From NCBI RefSeq assembly GCF_019457475.1, contig NZ_CP080413.1, forward strand, positions 3,968,001 through 4,032,000: a DNA stretch of 64,000 bases, in the 5' to 3' direction. Below the pieces are notes generated by a model. That model was not told where the DNA came from. It saw nothing but the letters and a program-made list of their open reading frames with translations, and made no database searches. The stretch is from Shewanella acanthi (GTDB lineage Bacteria; Pseudomonadota; Gammaproteobacteria; Enterobacterales; Shewanellaceae). The position numbers and the translations under genes are program-made. Shown piece after piece: positions 18,136 to 26,245 of the stretch (position 1 is its first letter; each line of letters begins with the position of its first letter).

Positions 18136-18795
18136 ATGTTAATGCTTACCCCTGCGCAGCTTCGCCGCGCGCTATTCCTATTAGTAGGATTCCACATACT
18201 GATCATTTCAGTTAGTAACTACTTAGTACAATTACCTTTTCAGCTATTTGGCTACCACACCACTTGGGGCGCCTTTAGTTTTCCGTTTGTCTACTTAGCC
18301 ACCGATTTGACCGTACGTATCTTTGGGCAAGGCTCTGCACGCAGCATTATTCTCAAAGCGATGTTGCCCGCACTGGTGATTTCCTATGTCATTGGGGTGT
18401 TATTCCACCAAGGAGCCTTCCAAGGCATGGATTCATTAGCCCAGTGGAACACCTTTGTATTTCGAATCGCCTTTGCCAGCTTTGCCGCCTACTTAATTGG
18501 TCAACTAATGGATATCACAGTGTTTGCACGCCTGCGTAAGACTCGCTCTTGGTGGGTAGCCCCCGCTGCGTCAACGATTGTCGGTAACTTAGTCGATACC
18601 TTAGTGTTTTTTAGTGTTGCTTTTTACGCATCAACGGATGAATTTATGGCTGCCCATTGGCCTGAGATTGCCACGGTTGATTACAGCTTTAAGCTGCTTG
18701 TCAGCCTAGGACTATTCCTCCCAGCCTACGGGGTACTGCTGAAGGTCCTACAGGACAAAATCCTGCTAACCAGCCCACAAAAATCATTTTCCTAA
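18136..18795 (+). CDS. yhhQ: Queuosine precursor transporter
   Basis: A 219-residue membrane protein of the YhhQ/COG1738 family. It imports 7-cyano-7-deazaguanine (preQ0) or preQ1 for synthesis of the tRNA base queuosine. Six hydrophobic segments are visible. The family features SNYLVQLPFQLFG, FPFVYLATDLTVRIFG and the IGQLMDITVFARLR segment followed by STIVGNLVDTLVFF are present. The gene sits directly behind a preQ1-I riboswitch, whose ligand matches the transporter's substrate class, so the two assignments support each other. A hairpin followed by T residues lies 47 bp past the stop. Confidence 0.93.
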   Translation: MLMLTPAQLRRALFLLVGFHILIISVSNYLVQLPFQLFGYHTTWGAFSFPFVYLATDLTVRIFGQGSARSIILKAMLPALVISYVIGVLFHQGAFQGMDSLAQWNTFVFRIAFASFAAYLIGQLMDITVFARLRKTRSWWVAPAASTIVGNLVDTLVFFSVAFYASTDEFMAAHWPEIATVDYSFKLLVSLGLFLPAYGVLLKVLQDKILLTSPQKSFS

Positions 18796-18841
18796 TTAAC
18801 TCAACTGGCCAGACCTGTTATAATTTAAGCAGATTGTTGTA

Positions 18842-18879
18842 CAGCCCCTATGTGTAAACCCGCATGGGGGCTGATTTTT
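18842..18879 (+). terminator. Terminator-like hairpin after yhhQ
   Basis: An 11-bp stem (CAGCCCCTATG pairing with CATGGGGGCTG, one wobble) is followed by ATTTTT. It sits directly before the ribosome site of the acetyltransferase, so it may instead act as a leader hairpin for transcripts starting near the upstream TTATAAT (about 18817). Confidence 0.6.
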
Positions 18880-18893
18880 CGTGGGAGAACACT

Positions 18894-19352
18894 ATGTATT
18901 CTGTTGAAATTAAAGCGCAAACCGAACTATCCGCCGACTTAATTGCCCAGTTGATTGAACTGAGTAAACAGATCCCTGAACTGGATCGCCCACTGACTGC
19001 CGAGGCACTCGAACAAAGACTGGCGGCTAAACCTAGCCTTATCCTCACTGCCCATGTGGAAGGTGAACTCGCGGGTTTTAAACTGGGTTATGAACAGGCT
19101 GATGGCGTGTTTTACAGCTGGTTAGGTGGCGTAGCATCGGATTTTAGACGTTTAGGATTGGCACAAAGCCTTTTGGAATACCAAGAAACCTGGGCAAATC
19201 GCCAAGGCTATAAGCATATCCAAGTAAAAACCATGAACCGTTTCCCTGCAATGCTTAATCTGTTGATTACAAATCAATACTTAATTACTGAGCTACAAGC
19301 CGATCCGCAAAATCAGGTCGATCACAAGCTGCATCTGAGTAAAGCCATTTAG
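18894..19352 (+). CDS. GNAT family N-acetyltransferase
   Basis: A 152-residue single-domain acetyltransferase. The acetyl-CoA-binding region (motif A) is SWLGGVASDFRRLGLAQSLLEYQ near residues 78-100, in two strings with the R/Q-x-x-G-x-A core RRLGLA. A following strand reads YKHIQVKTMNRFPAML. ATG 18894 with GGGAG 9 bp upstream is preferred to GTG 18864. The acceptor is unknown. It is encoded between yhhQ and ryhB, with ryhB transcribed in the same direction from its own Fur-controlled promoter. Confidence 0.8.
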   Translation: MYSVEIKAQTELSADLIAQLIELSKQIPELDRPLTAEALEQRLAAKPSLILTAHVEGELAGFKLGYEQADGVFYSWLGGVASDFRRLGLAQSLLEYQETWANRQGYKHIQVKTMNRFPAMLNLLITNQYLITELQADPQNQVDHKLHLSKAI

Positions 19353-19401
19353 TTAACCTAAGCAAAGAGTGTAAAGATATAAAAATATCTGCATTTAAAA
19401 C

Positions 19402-19434
19402 TTGCAAATACAATTGAGAATGATTATCGTTAAC
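19402..19434 (+). promoter_or_regulatory. ryhB promoter with overlapping Fur box
   Basis: TTGCAA (19402-19407), a 17-bp spacer, and TATCGT (19425-19430). The stretch GAGAATGATTATCGTTAAC (19416-19434) matches 15 of 19 bases of the Fur box consensus and covers the -10 element, so iron-loaded Fur should repress. Confidence 0.8.
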
Positions 19435-19436
19435 TT

Positions 19437-19563
19437 GCGTTCCAAAACTCATCTTTAAATACCGATGACTGGTAATCTGACGTTTTAAAGTGCTCCTGAG
19501 TTTGCAAGCACGACATTGCTCACACACTCTTTTGTGGCCGGATATATTATCCGGCTTTTTTTT
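19437..19563 (+). ncRNA. ryhB: RyhB iron-responsive small RNA
   Basis: About 125 nt from a Fur-box promoter to an intrinsic terminator (GCCGGATA-TAT-TATCCGGC followed by eight T, 19537-19563). The core AAGCACGACATTGCTCACA (19506-19524) is identical to the conserved central region of enterobacterial RyhB that pairs with target mRNAs such as sodB and sdhC. RyhB is an Hfq-dependent sRNA made under iron starvation that lowers synthesis of iron-using proteins. The 5' end is inferred from promoter spacing. Small open frames across this stretch are not credible genes. Confidence 0.92.
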
Positions 19564-19616
19564 GCTTTATTTTTAGCTGTTTAACCGAATATATCAGGGT
19601 ACAAAACGGCTATTCC

Positions 19617-21752
19617 TTAAGGCTGTTCTTCTAAACTGCTGCCCGCAAAATGTAAGCCATCGTAGGGATTATTTTGCTGATCTTCTTTAGCCTCATGATA
19701 CAAACCGATAGTAAAGACAGTGCCTTTACCTAAGGTTGAACTCACTTCGATTGTGCCACCAATACGTTTAATAATGCCGTAACTCAGCGATAAACCCAGT
19801 CCAGTGCCATCTTTACGGGTGGTATAGAAGGGGTCGAAAATTCGACCAAGCTGTTCAGGTGCAATCCCCGAGCCTTGGTCTTCCACTTCAATTTTGACTC
19901 CGATGGGTTCACCCTGCTGGATCCAGTCAAAGGTGCGCACCCAAATGCGCCCCTTACCTTCCATTGCATGGGCGGCATTAACCACGAGGTTAATCAGCAC
20001 TTGCAACAGTTGCGGCCGATTGACCTGCACTACTGCAGTAGAATGAAGTTCAGTAATAAGCACAACTTCTTGCTTTTGAATCGAGTGGCGCACCAACACT
20101 AACATCTCTTCGATGATCGGTTTAATGGGGTGCATCTCAAGCGGTGCATTAAACTCCCCAGGACGACTGTATTGCAACAAACTGCGAATAATAGTGCTTA
20201 TCCTGCCTACCTGTTGGATCACTAAATCGATTTCTTCTTTTACGACTTCTGCATTATCCCCGAGTTCGTACCTTAGCAGCTCCATATTACCCAAAATCAC
20301 GGCTGTCGGATTATTGATTTCATGGGCGATACCGGCGGTTAACTCACCTAACGCGGTCAATTTTTCATTGGTAACCAGTTGTTGACGAGTCTCGTTTAAC
20401 AACGCGACGTTTCGCTGCAGTTCTAATGTCTTATCCTGCAGACTGCGGGTACGCTCCTCTACTTTCATTTCCAATTGTTCTGCAGCAGCTTGAATTTGCG
20501 CGTTGCGTCGTTGCAACAGGTCTAACATGCGGTCAAACTGCTCGGCTAAATTTGAGAGTTCATTGTCCCTATCGAGTCCGAGCTCGCCGATCCTAACATT
20601 GCGCCCCGACTGCACCGCCTGTACAACGTGATGAATCCGCTCAATCGGTTGCAAAAGGCTATAGGCACCACGGTAAACCAAAAGTCCTGATACCAGTAAA
20701 ACCAGCATGAGTATCGTACCTAACTCAATGATATTAAGCAGATAGTTGTGAATAAACGGCGACTCAGAAAAACCGGTGTAAATCATCCCTATCCGTTGTC
20801 CTCGAATATCAACTAACGGAGCATAAGCGGAAATAAACCAGTCGTTGAACACGAATGCTCGGTCGACCCAAAGCTCACCTTGATTTAGCACCTTCTCGCG
20901 TACTTCCTCCGACACTAAACTTCCCAGTGCTCGGCCTTGAGATTCATTAGGTTGTGGAGAGAAATGTAAGGGTACGTTGGTGGAGACCCGAATATTATCG
21001 AGAAAGATGGTCACAGTCCCAATTGAACGCTCAGGCAGTGTGCCCTTGTCATACACTAAGTCACGGATGTGGTCGACAATTCGCGTATCGCGGTTAAACA
21101 AAATCCCGCCGTCGAGGTACCAGGCAACCCTACCATCCAAGTCAGGGACAGGCAAAAGACTACGGCTGAGCAAACCACGGGATTCCTGTTTACTTTCAGG
21201 ACTCTGAGCTCTAAGAGTCGGTAAAATAGGAATACTCGCCCGCTCCTCCAACTCTGGGTCGATTCTCGCCAAGCGTTCAGGCGGTAATACCATCAAGCCT
21301 GAATAGGGTAAAAGCCCCCCCATTTTTGGCAGTACATGGCGCAAATCAGGATCGGCCGCCGCCTCCGCAATACTGACTAAGCGTAGATAATCGAGATCAA
21401 GCTGTTTTTTCTGCTCGTTTAAAAACGTTTCGATACTGGTCCTGTGGGTCAATTCGCCACTTAAAAGTGGGCGAAAATCGTTTTGGAAGGTCCAAGATGC
21501 CATCACAGTTTCGAGCTGCTTTTCCTGGCGTAGCTGAACTTGTTGTAGCGTGTTTTCTGCAACAGCGAGGTCAGCCTTGACCTTCATAAACAGTTGCTTA
21601 CCTGTGTAACTGATGTTCCAGTAAATAGTGATAAACACTAAACTCACTAGGGTCAGTAGAATCGGCAGCAGGGTCAGGATCAGAATGCGATAGCGCACCT
21701 TGGCCTGCATTTGCTGCCAACTGACACCAAAGAAGTGAGTGAAAAACGACAC
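19617..21752 (-). CDS. Sensor histidine kinase of a two-component system
   Basis: A membrane sensor kinase of about 711 residues. A first helix (about residues 20-42) and a second (about 340-365) flank a roughly 290-residue periplasmic sensing region. A HAMP linker, coiled coil (QIQAAAEQLEMKVEERTRSLQDK), HisKA domain (GELTAGIAHEINNP, phospho-accepting His) and HATPase domain follow (QVLINLVVNAAHAM, DQGSGI, GTGLGLSLS). I chose GTG 21752: AGGAG lies 7 bp upstream and overlaps the end of the response-regulator gene, giving tight translational coupling. The pair is transcribed away from the tungstate/molybdenum operon; the signal is unknown. Confidence 0.85.
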   Translation of the reverse strand: MSFFTHFFGVSWQQMQAKVRYRILILTLLPILLTLVSLVFITIYWNISYTGKQLFMKVKADLAVAENTLQQVQLRQEKQLETVMASWTFQNDFRPLLSGELTHRTSIETFLNEQKKQLDLDYLRLVSIAEAAADPDLRHVLPKMGGLLPYSGLMVLPPERLARIDPELEERASIPILPTLRAQSPESKQESRGLLSRSLLPVPDLDGRVAWYLDGGILFNRDTRIVDHIRDLVYDKGTLPERSIGTVTIFLDNIRVSTNVPLHFSPQPNESQGRALGSLVSEEVREKVLNQGELWVDRAFVFNDWFISAYAPLVDIRGQRIGMIYTGFSESPFIHNYLLNIIELGTILMLVLLVSGLLVYRGAYSLLQPIERIHHVVQAVQSGRNVRIGELGLDRDNELSNLAEQFDRMLDLLQRRNAQIQAAAEQLEMKVEERTRSLQDKTLELQRNVALLNETRQQLVTNEKLTALGELTAGIAHEINNPTAVILGNMELLRYELGDNAEVVKEEIDLVIQQVGRISTIIRSLLQYSRPGEFNAPLEMHPIKPIIEEMLVLVRHSIQKQEVVLITELHSTAVVQVNRPQLLQVLINLVVNAAHAMEGKGRIWVRTFDWIQQGEPIGVKIEVEDQGSGIAPEQLGRIFDPFYTTRKDGTGLGLSLSYGIIKRIGGTIEVSSTLGKGTVFTIGLYHEAKEDQQNNPYDGLHFAGSSLEEQP

Positions 21753-21753
21753 C

Positions 21754-23136
21754 TTAAGACTCCTGTTCGCCGCTAACGTCAAACCATTCTTTATACTTGC
21801 GATCCAAGGTCTTACGGGAAACCCCTAAATCCCTCGCAGCGGCGGACTTATTGCCACTGTGAAGGTCAACCACACTGGTCACATGGTGTTTTTCCACATC
21901 TTTTAGCGGCCAATCCAAGGGATACCCTTGGGTCGTCGGCAATTCACTCTTGACCTGTTGCTTCCAATATTCCGCTGGCGGCTTGCCGAGCAAAATGCAG
22001 CGCTCGATCATATTGCGCAGTTCTCGGATATTTCCAGGCCAATCATGCTGCTGTAGTTTTACTAAGTCCTCATGACTCCATACCACTTCCCTCACACCTA
22101 ATTCGGCAGCGAGTTGGCGGGTGAAGTGATGGGTCAATTCGACCACATCTTCAGGACGTTCACGCAAGGGCGGGATCAGAATATCAAGCACATTCAAACG
22201 GTAATAGAGATCGCGGCGAAAATGGCCAGCTTCAACTTCTTCTTCAAGCGTACGGTTAGTCGCAGCTATCACCCGCACATCGATATTGACTTCTTTTTCA
22301 CTGCCTACGGGGCGAATGGCCTTTTGCTCTAATACCCTAAGCAAGGCGGTCTGCATTTTCAGTGGCATCTCGCCAATTTCATCGAGAAAAATAGTGCCTC
22401 CCGAGGCGAAACTAAATAGCCCTTCACGATTCCCCTTCGCGCCGGTAAAGGCACCTGCGGTATGACCAAATAGCTCACTCTCAAGAAGCTCTGGCGCTAT
22501 CGATCCACAGTTAACGGGTACAAATGGCCCTTGTCGACCGCTAAGAAGATGCAGCTGCCTTGCGACTAATTCTTTGCCGGTGCCGGACTCGCCTTGAATC
22601 AACACCACTGCATTCGTCGGCGCAACACGCTCAATGACTTGCTTCACTGAGTTCATCGCCTCACTGTTACCAATTATGGTAGAGGAATAACCAATGGAGA
22701 CCTCTCGGCGCAGCATCAGGTTTTCACGCTTAAGTAATCTGCGCTCGATACAACGCTCCACCGCCGACATCATCTGTTCAAGGTGGAAAGGCTTCATAAT
22801 AAAATCGGATGCGCCAGCACGTAATGCCTTGATCGCGACTTCCATATCGGCATAGCCGGTCATAAAGATAATATCTGAACGACGCCCCTGTTCATCCAAA
22901 GCCTCGTGCCATTCGATTCCTGAACGGCCTGGTAAGCGAATGTCGACGATAAGCAGGTCAAAATGGCAACGGCTGCGTAACTGCTCGGCATCCTCAATAC
23001 TGGCGGCAGTCTCAACTAGGGCAAATTTTTTCGATAGTGCCTTGTTTAAAAAGCTGCGCATCCCCGGTTCGTCATCGACGATAAGGACAGAAACGGCAGA
23101 AGGAAGAGGCTTAGGGTTGTTATCAATTTGACTCAT
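21754..23136 (-). CDS. Sigma-54-dependent response regulator (NtrC family)
   Basis: A 460-residue activator with the full NtrC layout. The receiver domain (LIVDDEPG, phospho-Asp65 in LLIVDIRLPG, then KPFHLEQM) is followed by the AAA+ domain with Walker A GESGTGKE, the sigma-54 contact loop GAFTGA and the LDEIGEMP segment. A Fis-type helix-turn-helix is at the C-terminus (GNKSAAARDLGVSRKTLDRKY). ATG 23136 is chosen over GTG 23184 because the receiver domain then begins at the usual place. Its target is very likely the -24/-12 promoter at 23321 in front of the divergent tup operon. Confidence 0.92.
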   Translation of the reverse strand: MSQIDNNPKPLPSAVSVLIVDDEPGMRSFLNKALSKKFALVETAASIEDAEQLRSRCHFDLLIVDIRLPGRSGIEWHEALDEQGRRSDIIFMTGYADMEVAIKALRAGASDFIMKPFHLEQMMSAVERCIERRLLKRENLMLRREVSIGYSSTIIGNSEAMNSVKQVIERVAPTNAVVLIQGESGTGKELVARQLHLLSGRQGPFVPVNCGSIAPELLESELFGHTAGAFTGAKGNREGLFSFASGGTIFLDEIGEMPLKMQTALLRVLEQKAIRPVGSEKEVNIDVRVIAATNRTLEEEVEAGHFRRDLYYRLNVLDILIPPLRERPEDVVELTHHFTRQLAAELGVREVVWSHEDLVKLQQHDWPGNIRELRNMIERCILLGKPPAEYWKQQVKSELPTTQGYPLDWPLKDVEKHHVTSVVDLHSGNKSAAARDLGVSRKTLDRKYKEWFDVSGEQES

Positions 23137-23232
23137 TGGACTCACTTCAGGACATTCTGACTCAATTACGACCAATTCTAGCACTGAAATCTAGCAAATA
23201 GGTCACTATGAACCACAAGAAGTATGGGGTGC

Positions 23233-23243
23233 GACAATTTGTC
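23233..23243. promoter_or_regulatory. Candidate activator site upstream of the sigma-54 promoter
   Basis: GACAATTTGTC is an 11-bp palindrome about 80 bp before the -24 element. A further inverted pair, TCACAA (near 23275) and TTGTGA (near 23293), lies closer. Either could be the upstream binding site for the NtrC-like regulator. Confidence 0.35.
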
Positions 23244-23320
23244 TGGGTACTATTTGCTAAGCCTGAGACTAGGGTCACAATTTCGGATGTGTTGTGATGA
23301 GAAATCGTAATTAACGGCTT

Positions 23321-23336
23321 TGGCACCTAAATTGCT
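23321..23336 (+). promoter_or_regulatory. Sigma-54 (-24/-12) promoter of the tup-mob-moe-moa operon
   Basis: TGGCAC, five bases, TTGCT. This matches the RpoN consensus at all key positions (GG and GC with 10 bp between). It lies 77 bp upstream of the tupA start and points into the operon. Confidence 0.85.
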
Positions 23337-23412
23337 TTGATAAGCGTGTTTTAACATATTAATCCACTCAACAGGCATTTGAGTGGGCACCTTATTTTGC
23401 CAAGGAGTATCC

Positions 23413-24237
23413 ATGCTAAACGTGAAGTCACAAATGAAAACGTTTGTTGGTCTAGTTGTTGCGGCCAGCATGTTCGCCGCGTTACCTGCCCAATCGGCAG
23501 AAGTTATTAAGTTAGCTACGACAACCAGCACTGAAAACTCAGGTTTGTTAAAAGAAATTTTGCCTAAGTTTGAAAGTGCATCGGGCTACAAGGTTGAAGT
23601 GATCGCAACTGGTACGGGCAAGGCCCTGAAATTGGGTGAACAAGGCGACGTGGATGTGGTTATGACCCACGCACCAAGTGCAGAGGCTAAATTTGTCGAA
23701 GCTGGTTTTGGTGTTGAACCCCGCGGCATTATGGAAAACGATTTTGTTGTGCTAGGTCCTAAAAACGATCCAGCCAAAATCCGTGATAGCAAAACTGCTG
23801 AAGAAGCCTTCGCCAAGATTTCAGAATCTGGTGTCACGTTCCTCTCCCGCGGTGACAACTCAGGCACCCACATCAAAGAGTTAGAAGTGTGGAAAGCTGC
23901 TAATGTGACCCCTGATTTCAAAGGTTACACTTCAGTCGGTCAAGGCATGGGTAAAACCCTGCTGATGGCAAATGAACTGCAAGGTTACACCCTGTCTGAC
24001 CGTGGCACTTTTGTTGCCTATAAAACCAAACTGGACTTGAGTGTTGATTTCGATGGCGGTAAAACATTAGCGAATCCATACCAAATTATTTTAATTAACC
24101 CAGCTAAGTACCCTGATTTAAATCACAAAGGCGCAAAAGCCTTAAGTGACTGGTTGATCAGTAAAGAAGGTCAAAGTCTGATCAACAACTTTAAAGTCGA
24201 AGGTGAACAGCTGTTCAAGGCAACTTATAGCGAATGA
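23413..24237 (+). CDS. tupA: Tungstate ABC transporter, periplasmic binding protein
   Basis: A 274-residue secreted oxyanion-binding protein. The signal peptide (residues 1-29, ending AALPAQSA) is followed by the TupA signature ATTTSTENSGLLKEILP and a second anion-binding segment FLSRGDNSGTHIKE. The TTTS(T) and RGDNSGTH motifs separate TupA from ModA and PstS. ATG 23413 with AAGGAG 8 bp upstream is preferred to an upstream in-frame start. The stop overlaps the start of tupB (ATGA). The operon continues through molybdopterin genes, so the imported oxyanion probably feeds cofactor assembly. Confidence 0.9.
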   Translation: MLNVKSQMKTFVGLVVAASMFAALPAQSAEVIKLATTTSTENSGLLKEILPKFESASGYKVEVIATGTGKALKLGEQGDVDVVMTHAPSAEAKFVEAGFGVEPRGIMENDFVVLGPKNDPAKIRDSKTAEEAFAKISESGVTFLSRGDNSGTHIKELEVWKAANVTPDFKGYTSVGQGMGKTLLMANELQGYTLSDRGTFVAYKTKLDLSVDFDGGKTLANPYQIILINPAKYPDLNHKGAKALSDWLISKEGQSLINNFKVEGEQLFKATYSE

Positions 24238-24941
24238 ACGAAGGCTGGCTAGCTCTGTTACAGCAGGCGTTAGGCCTGCTGTTTTCATTGGACCCCGATG
24301 TTTGGTCCATCATATATGTATCGTTTTCCGTTTCCTTTGCGGCATTACTCATTACACTAGTCCCCTCCATGGTACTAGGCTTTGTGCTGGCCTTTGCGCC
24401 GTTTCGTGGCAAATGGTTGGTCACTAATCTTGTTCAAACGCTGCAATCCATCCCAACTGTGGTGATTGGCCTGTTAGTGTATTTACTACTGACGCGCAAC
24501 GGCCCGCTTGGCGATCTCAAGTGGTTATTTACCCAGGAAGGCATGATTTTAGGCCAGATGATGATCTGCGCTCCCGTAATGGTAGCCATGAGTCAGGCAG
24601 CCTTTACCAGTGTCGATCGCCGCGCCTGGGAAACTTCGCGAACTCTCGGCGCCTCTTGGATAATGGCGGTATGGACAGTGTGCCGAGAACTGCGGATGCC
24701 ACTCCTCTTAGCCATAGTCGCAGCCTTTAGCCGGATTCTGACCGAAGTCGGTTGTTCCATGATGGTCGGTGGCAATATTTTAAATGTGACCCGAAATATC
24801 CCTACCGCCATTGCTCTCGAAACGAGCAAAGGGGACTTTGCCCAAGCTATCGCCCTTGGCCTAGTGCTGTTAATCTTGGCCTTAATACTCAACTTTGCCC
24901 TAGGAAGTTTACGTGGCAAAGCGACGCCGAGGAGCCACTAA
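24234..24941 (+). CDS. tupB: Tungstate ABC transporter permease
   Basis: A 235-residue inner-membrane protein with five to six hydrophobic segments, the length expected of TupB. The coupling loop facing the ATPase is the EAA-like segment AWETSRTLGASWIMAVWTVC near residues 130-150. It overlaps tupA by 4 bp (ATGA) and is followed 2 bp later by tupC, so the three are translationally coupled. Specificity for tungstate over molybdate is taken from the TupA partner. Confidence 0.9.
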   Translation: MNEGWLALLQQALGLLFSLDPDVWSIIYVSFSVSFAALLITLVPSMVLGFVLAFAPFRGKWLVTNLVQTLQSIPTVVIGLLVYLLLTRNGPLGDLKWLFTQEGMILGQMMICAPVMVAMSQAAFTSVDRRAWETSRTLGASWIMAVWTVCRELRMPLLLAIVAAFSRILTEVGCSMMVGGNILNVTRNIPTAIALETSKGDFAQAIALGLVLLILALILNFALGSLRGKATPRSH

Positions 24942-24943
24942 CG

Positions 24944-25651
24944 ATGACGCAGGTTAAACTCACTGCCCAGAATGTAGAAAAGTCCTTTGGTACTCGTTTA
25001 CTCTTTAGGGCGACCTTTCTCGAGCTATGCCAAGGAAATGTCATTTATCTGCAGGGCGACAACGGCTCAGGCAAATCGACCCTAATGAAAATACTGGCGG
25101 GACTCATCCAGCCAAGCCTTGGCACGATTGAGGCCCATGGCTTTAGCAAAGATCCTTGGTGGAAGCGCAACCCGCTGTTAGGAAAGGCGATTTACCTTCA
25201 TCAGCACCCCTATTTATTCGATGGCAGTGTCTATCATAACCTCACCTATGGCTTAGCTTTTGCCGACGCGAAGCAACAGGCCAAACAGCGAATTAACCAA
25301 GCTATTGAAATGGCGCAGTTAGGCTCACTGTTACACGCGAGGGCCAGCGATTTATCAGGTGGTGAACGCCAGCGTCTCGCCATTGCCCGCGCCTGGATTT
25401 TACAGCCAAAACTGCTGATGCTTGATGAACCCACCTCGAATATGGACAGGGATTCCCAAGCCTTAGTGCTTGAGATGATTAAACAGCTAAAGCAGCAAGG
25501 CACTGGCATGCTGCTAAGTAGTCATCAAAACTGCGCTTTAACCAGCATATGTGAACATCAATGGCAGATAGAGGGACAACAGGTGATAACCTCCCAGGCG
25601 CAAACTCCGAATTTATCGAAACAGGGATCTTTATATGTCGTTGCAAATTGA
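24944..25651 (+). CDS. tupC: Tungstate ABC transporter ATPase
   Basis: A 235-residue ABC ATPase. Walker A is GDNGSGKST near residue 40, the ABC signature [14 protein letters not shown] is near 140, Walker B is LLMLDEPTS near 160, and the switch His is in SSHQNC. The start at 24944, 2 bp after the tupB stop and with GAGGAG 12 bp upstream, removes a long false N-terminal extension that would overlap tupB. It powers uptake through TupB. Its end overlaps mobA by 17 bp. Confidence 0.9.
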   Translation: MTQVKLTAQNVEKSFGTRLLFRATFLELCQGNVIYLQGDNGSGKSTLMKILAGLIQPSLGTIEAHGFSKDPWWKRNPLLGKAIYLHQHPYLFDGSVYHNLTYGLAFADAKQQAKQRINQAIEMAQLGSLLHARASDLSGGERQRLAIARAWILQPKLLMLDEPTSNMDRDSQALVLEMIKQLKQQGTGMLLSSHQNCALTSICEHQWQIEGQQVITSQAQTPNLSKQGSLYVVAN

Positions 25652-26231
25652 TGCTGTGATTCTCGCAGGCGGTATGGCACGTCGTATGGGTGGCGACGAC
25701 AAGGGCTTGGTCGAACTCAATGGCAAAGCCATGATTGAGCACACAATCGAGCGCATAAAACCTCAAGTTAAGGAGATCCTGATCAACGCAAATCGTAATC
25801 AAAGCCGTTATGCTGAGTACGGTTTTAGAGTACTGAGCGATGAGCACACTGGATTCCTCGGCCCATTGGCTGGCATGATCACCGCCATGGGACAAACCCA
25901 AGCCGATTTTCTGCTGGTTGTCCCCTGTGATTGCCCACTCCTGCCAAAGGATTTAGTCCCGCGCATGCTGGCTGCAATTGAAGCGCAGAACGCCGAGCTT
26001 GCCGTTGCCAGCGATGGTGAGCGCGAACAGCCCGTAGTACTGCTATTAAAACCTAGCTTACGCGATTCGATGAAAGCATTTCTCGAAGCGGGTGAGCGTA
26101 AAATTGATTTTTGGTATGCCAATCATAACTGCGCTGTCGCGGCCTTTGCCGACCAACCCAACGCCTTTGTGAATGTAAATACTCCAGAACAAAAACAACG
26201 CCTGGCAGCCGAAATAACTAAAAGTGAATAA
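25635..26231 (+). CDS. mobA: Molybdenum cofactor guanylyltransferase
   Basis: A 198-residue nucleotidyltransferase that adds GMP to molybdopterin to give the guanine dinucleotide cofactor used by DMSO-reductase-family enzymes. The N-terminal nucleotide-binding signature [16 protein letters not shown] spans residues 8-23, with a later [12 protein letters not shown] and the metal-binding [10 protein letters not shown]. The start codon lies inside the end of tupC. Such enzymes (nitrate, TMAO, DMSO and formate metabolism) are numerous in Shewanella, which fits the operon's role. Confidence 0.93.
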   Translation: MSLQIDAVILAGGMARRMGGDDKGLVELNGKAMIEHTIERIKPQVKEILINANRNQSRYAEYGFRVLSDEHTGFLGPLAGMITAMGQTQADFLLVVPCDCPLLPKDLVPRMLAAIEAQNAELAVASDGEREQPVVLLLKPSLRDSMKAFLEAGERKIDFWYANHNCAVAAFADQPNAFVNVNTPEQKQRLAAEITKSE

Positions 26232-26245
26232 AATTAGAGGTGTAC

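Noticed and set aside
19285..19527. Minus-strand 80-codon open frame
   Set aside because: It crosses the acetyltransferase end, the Fur box and the ryhB core; the RNA gene explains the sequence.
24752..24943. N-terminal extension of tupC into tupB
   Set aside because: The extension overlaps tupB by nearly 200 bp and has no ABC-like sequence; ATG 24944 fits the family.
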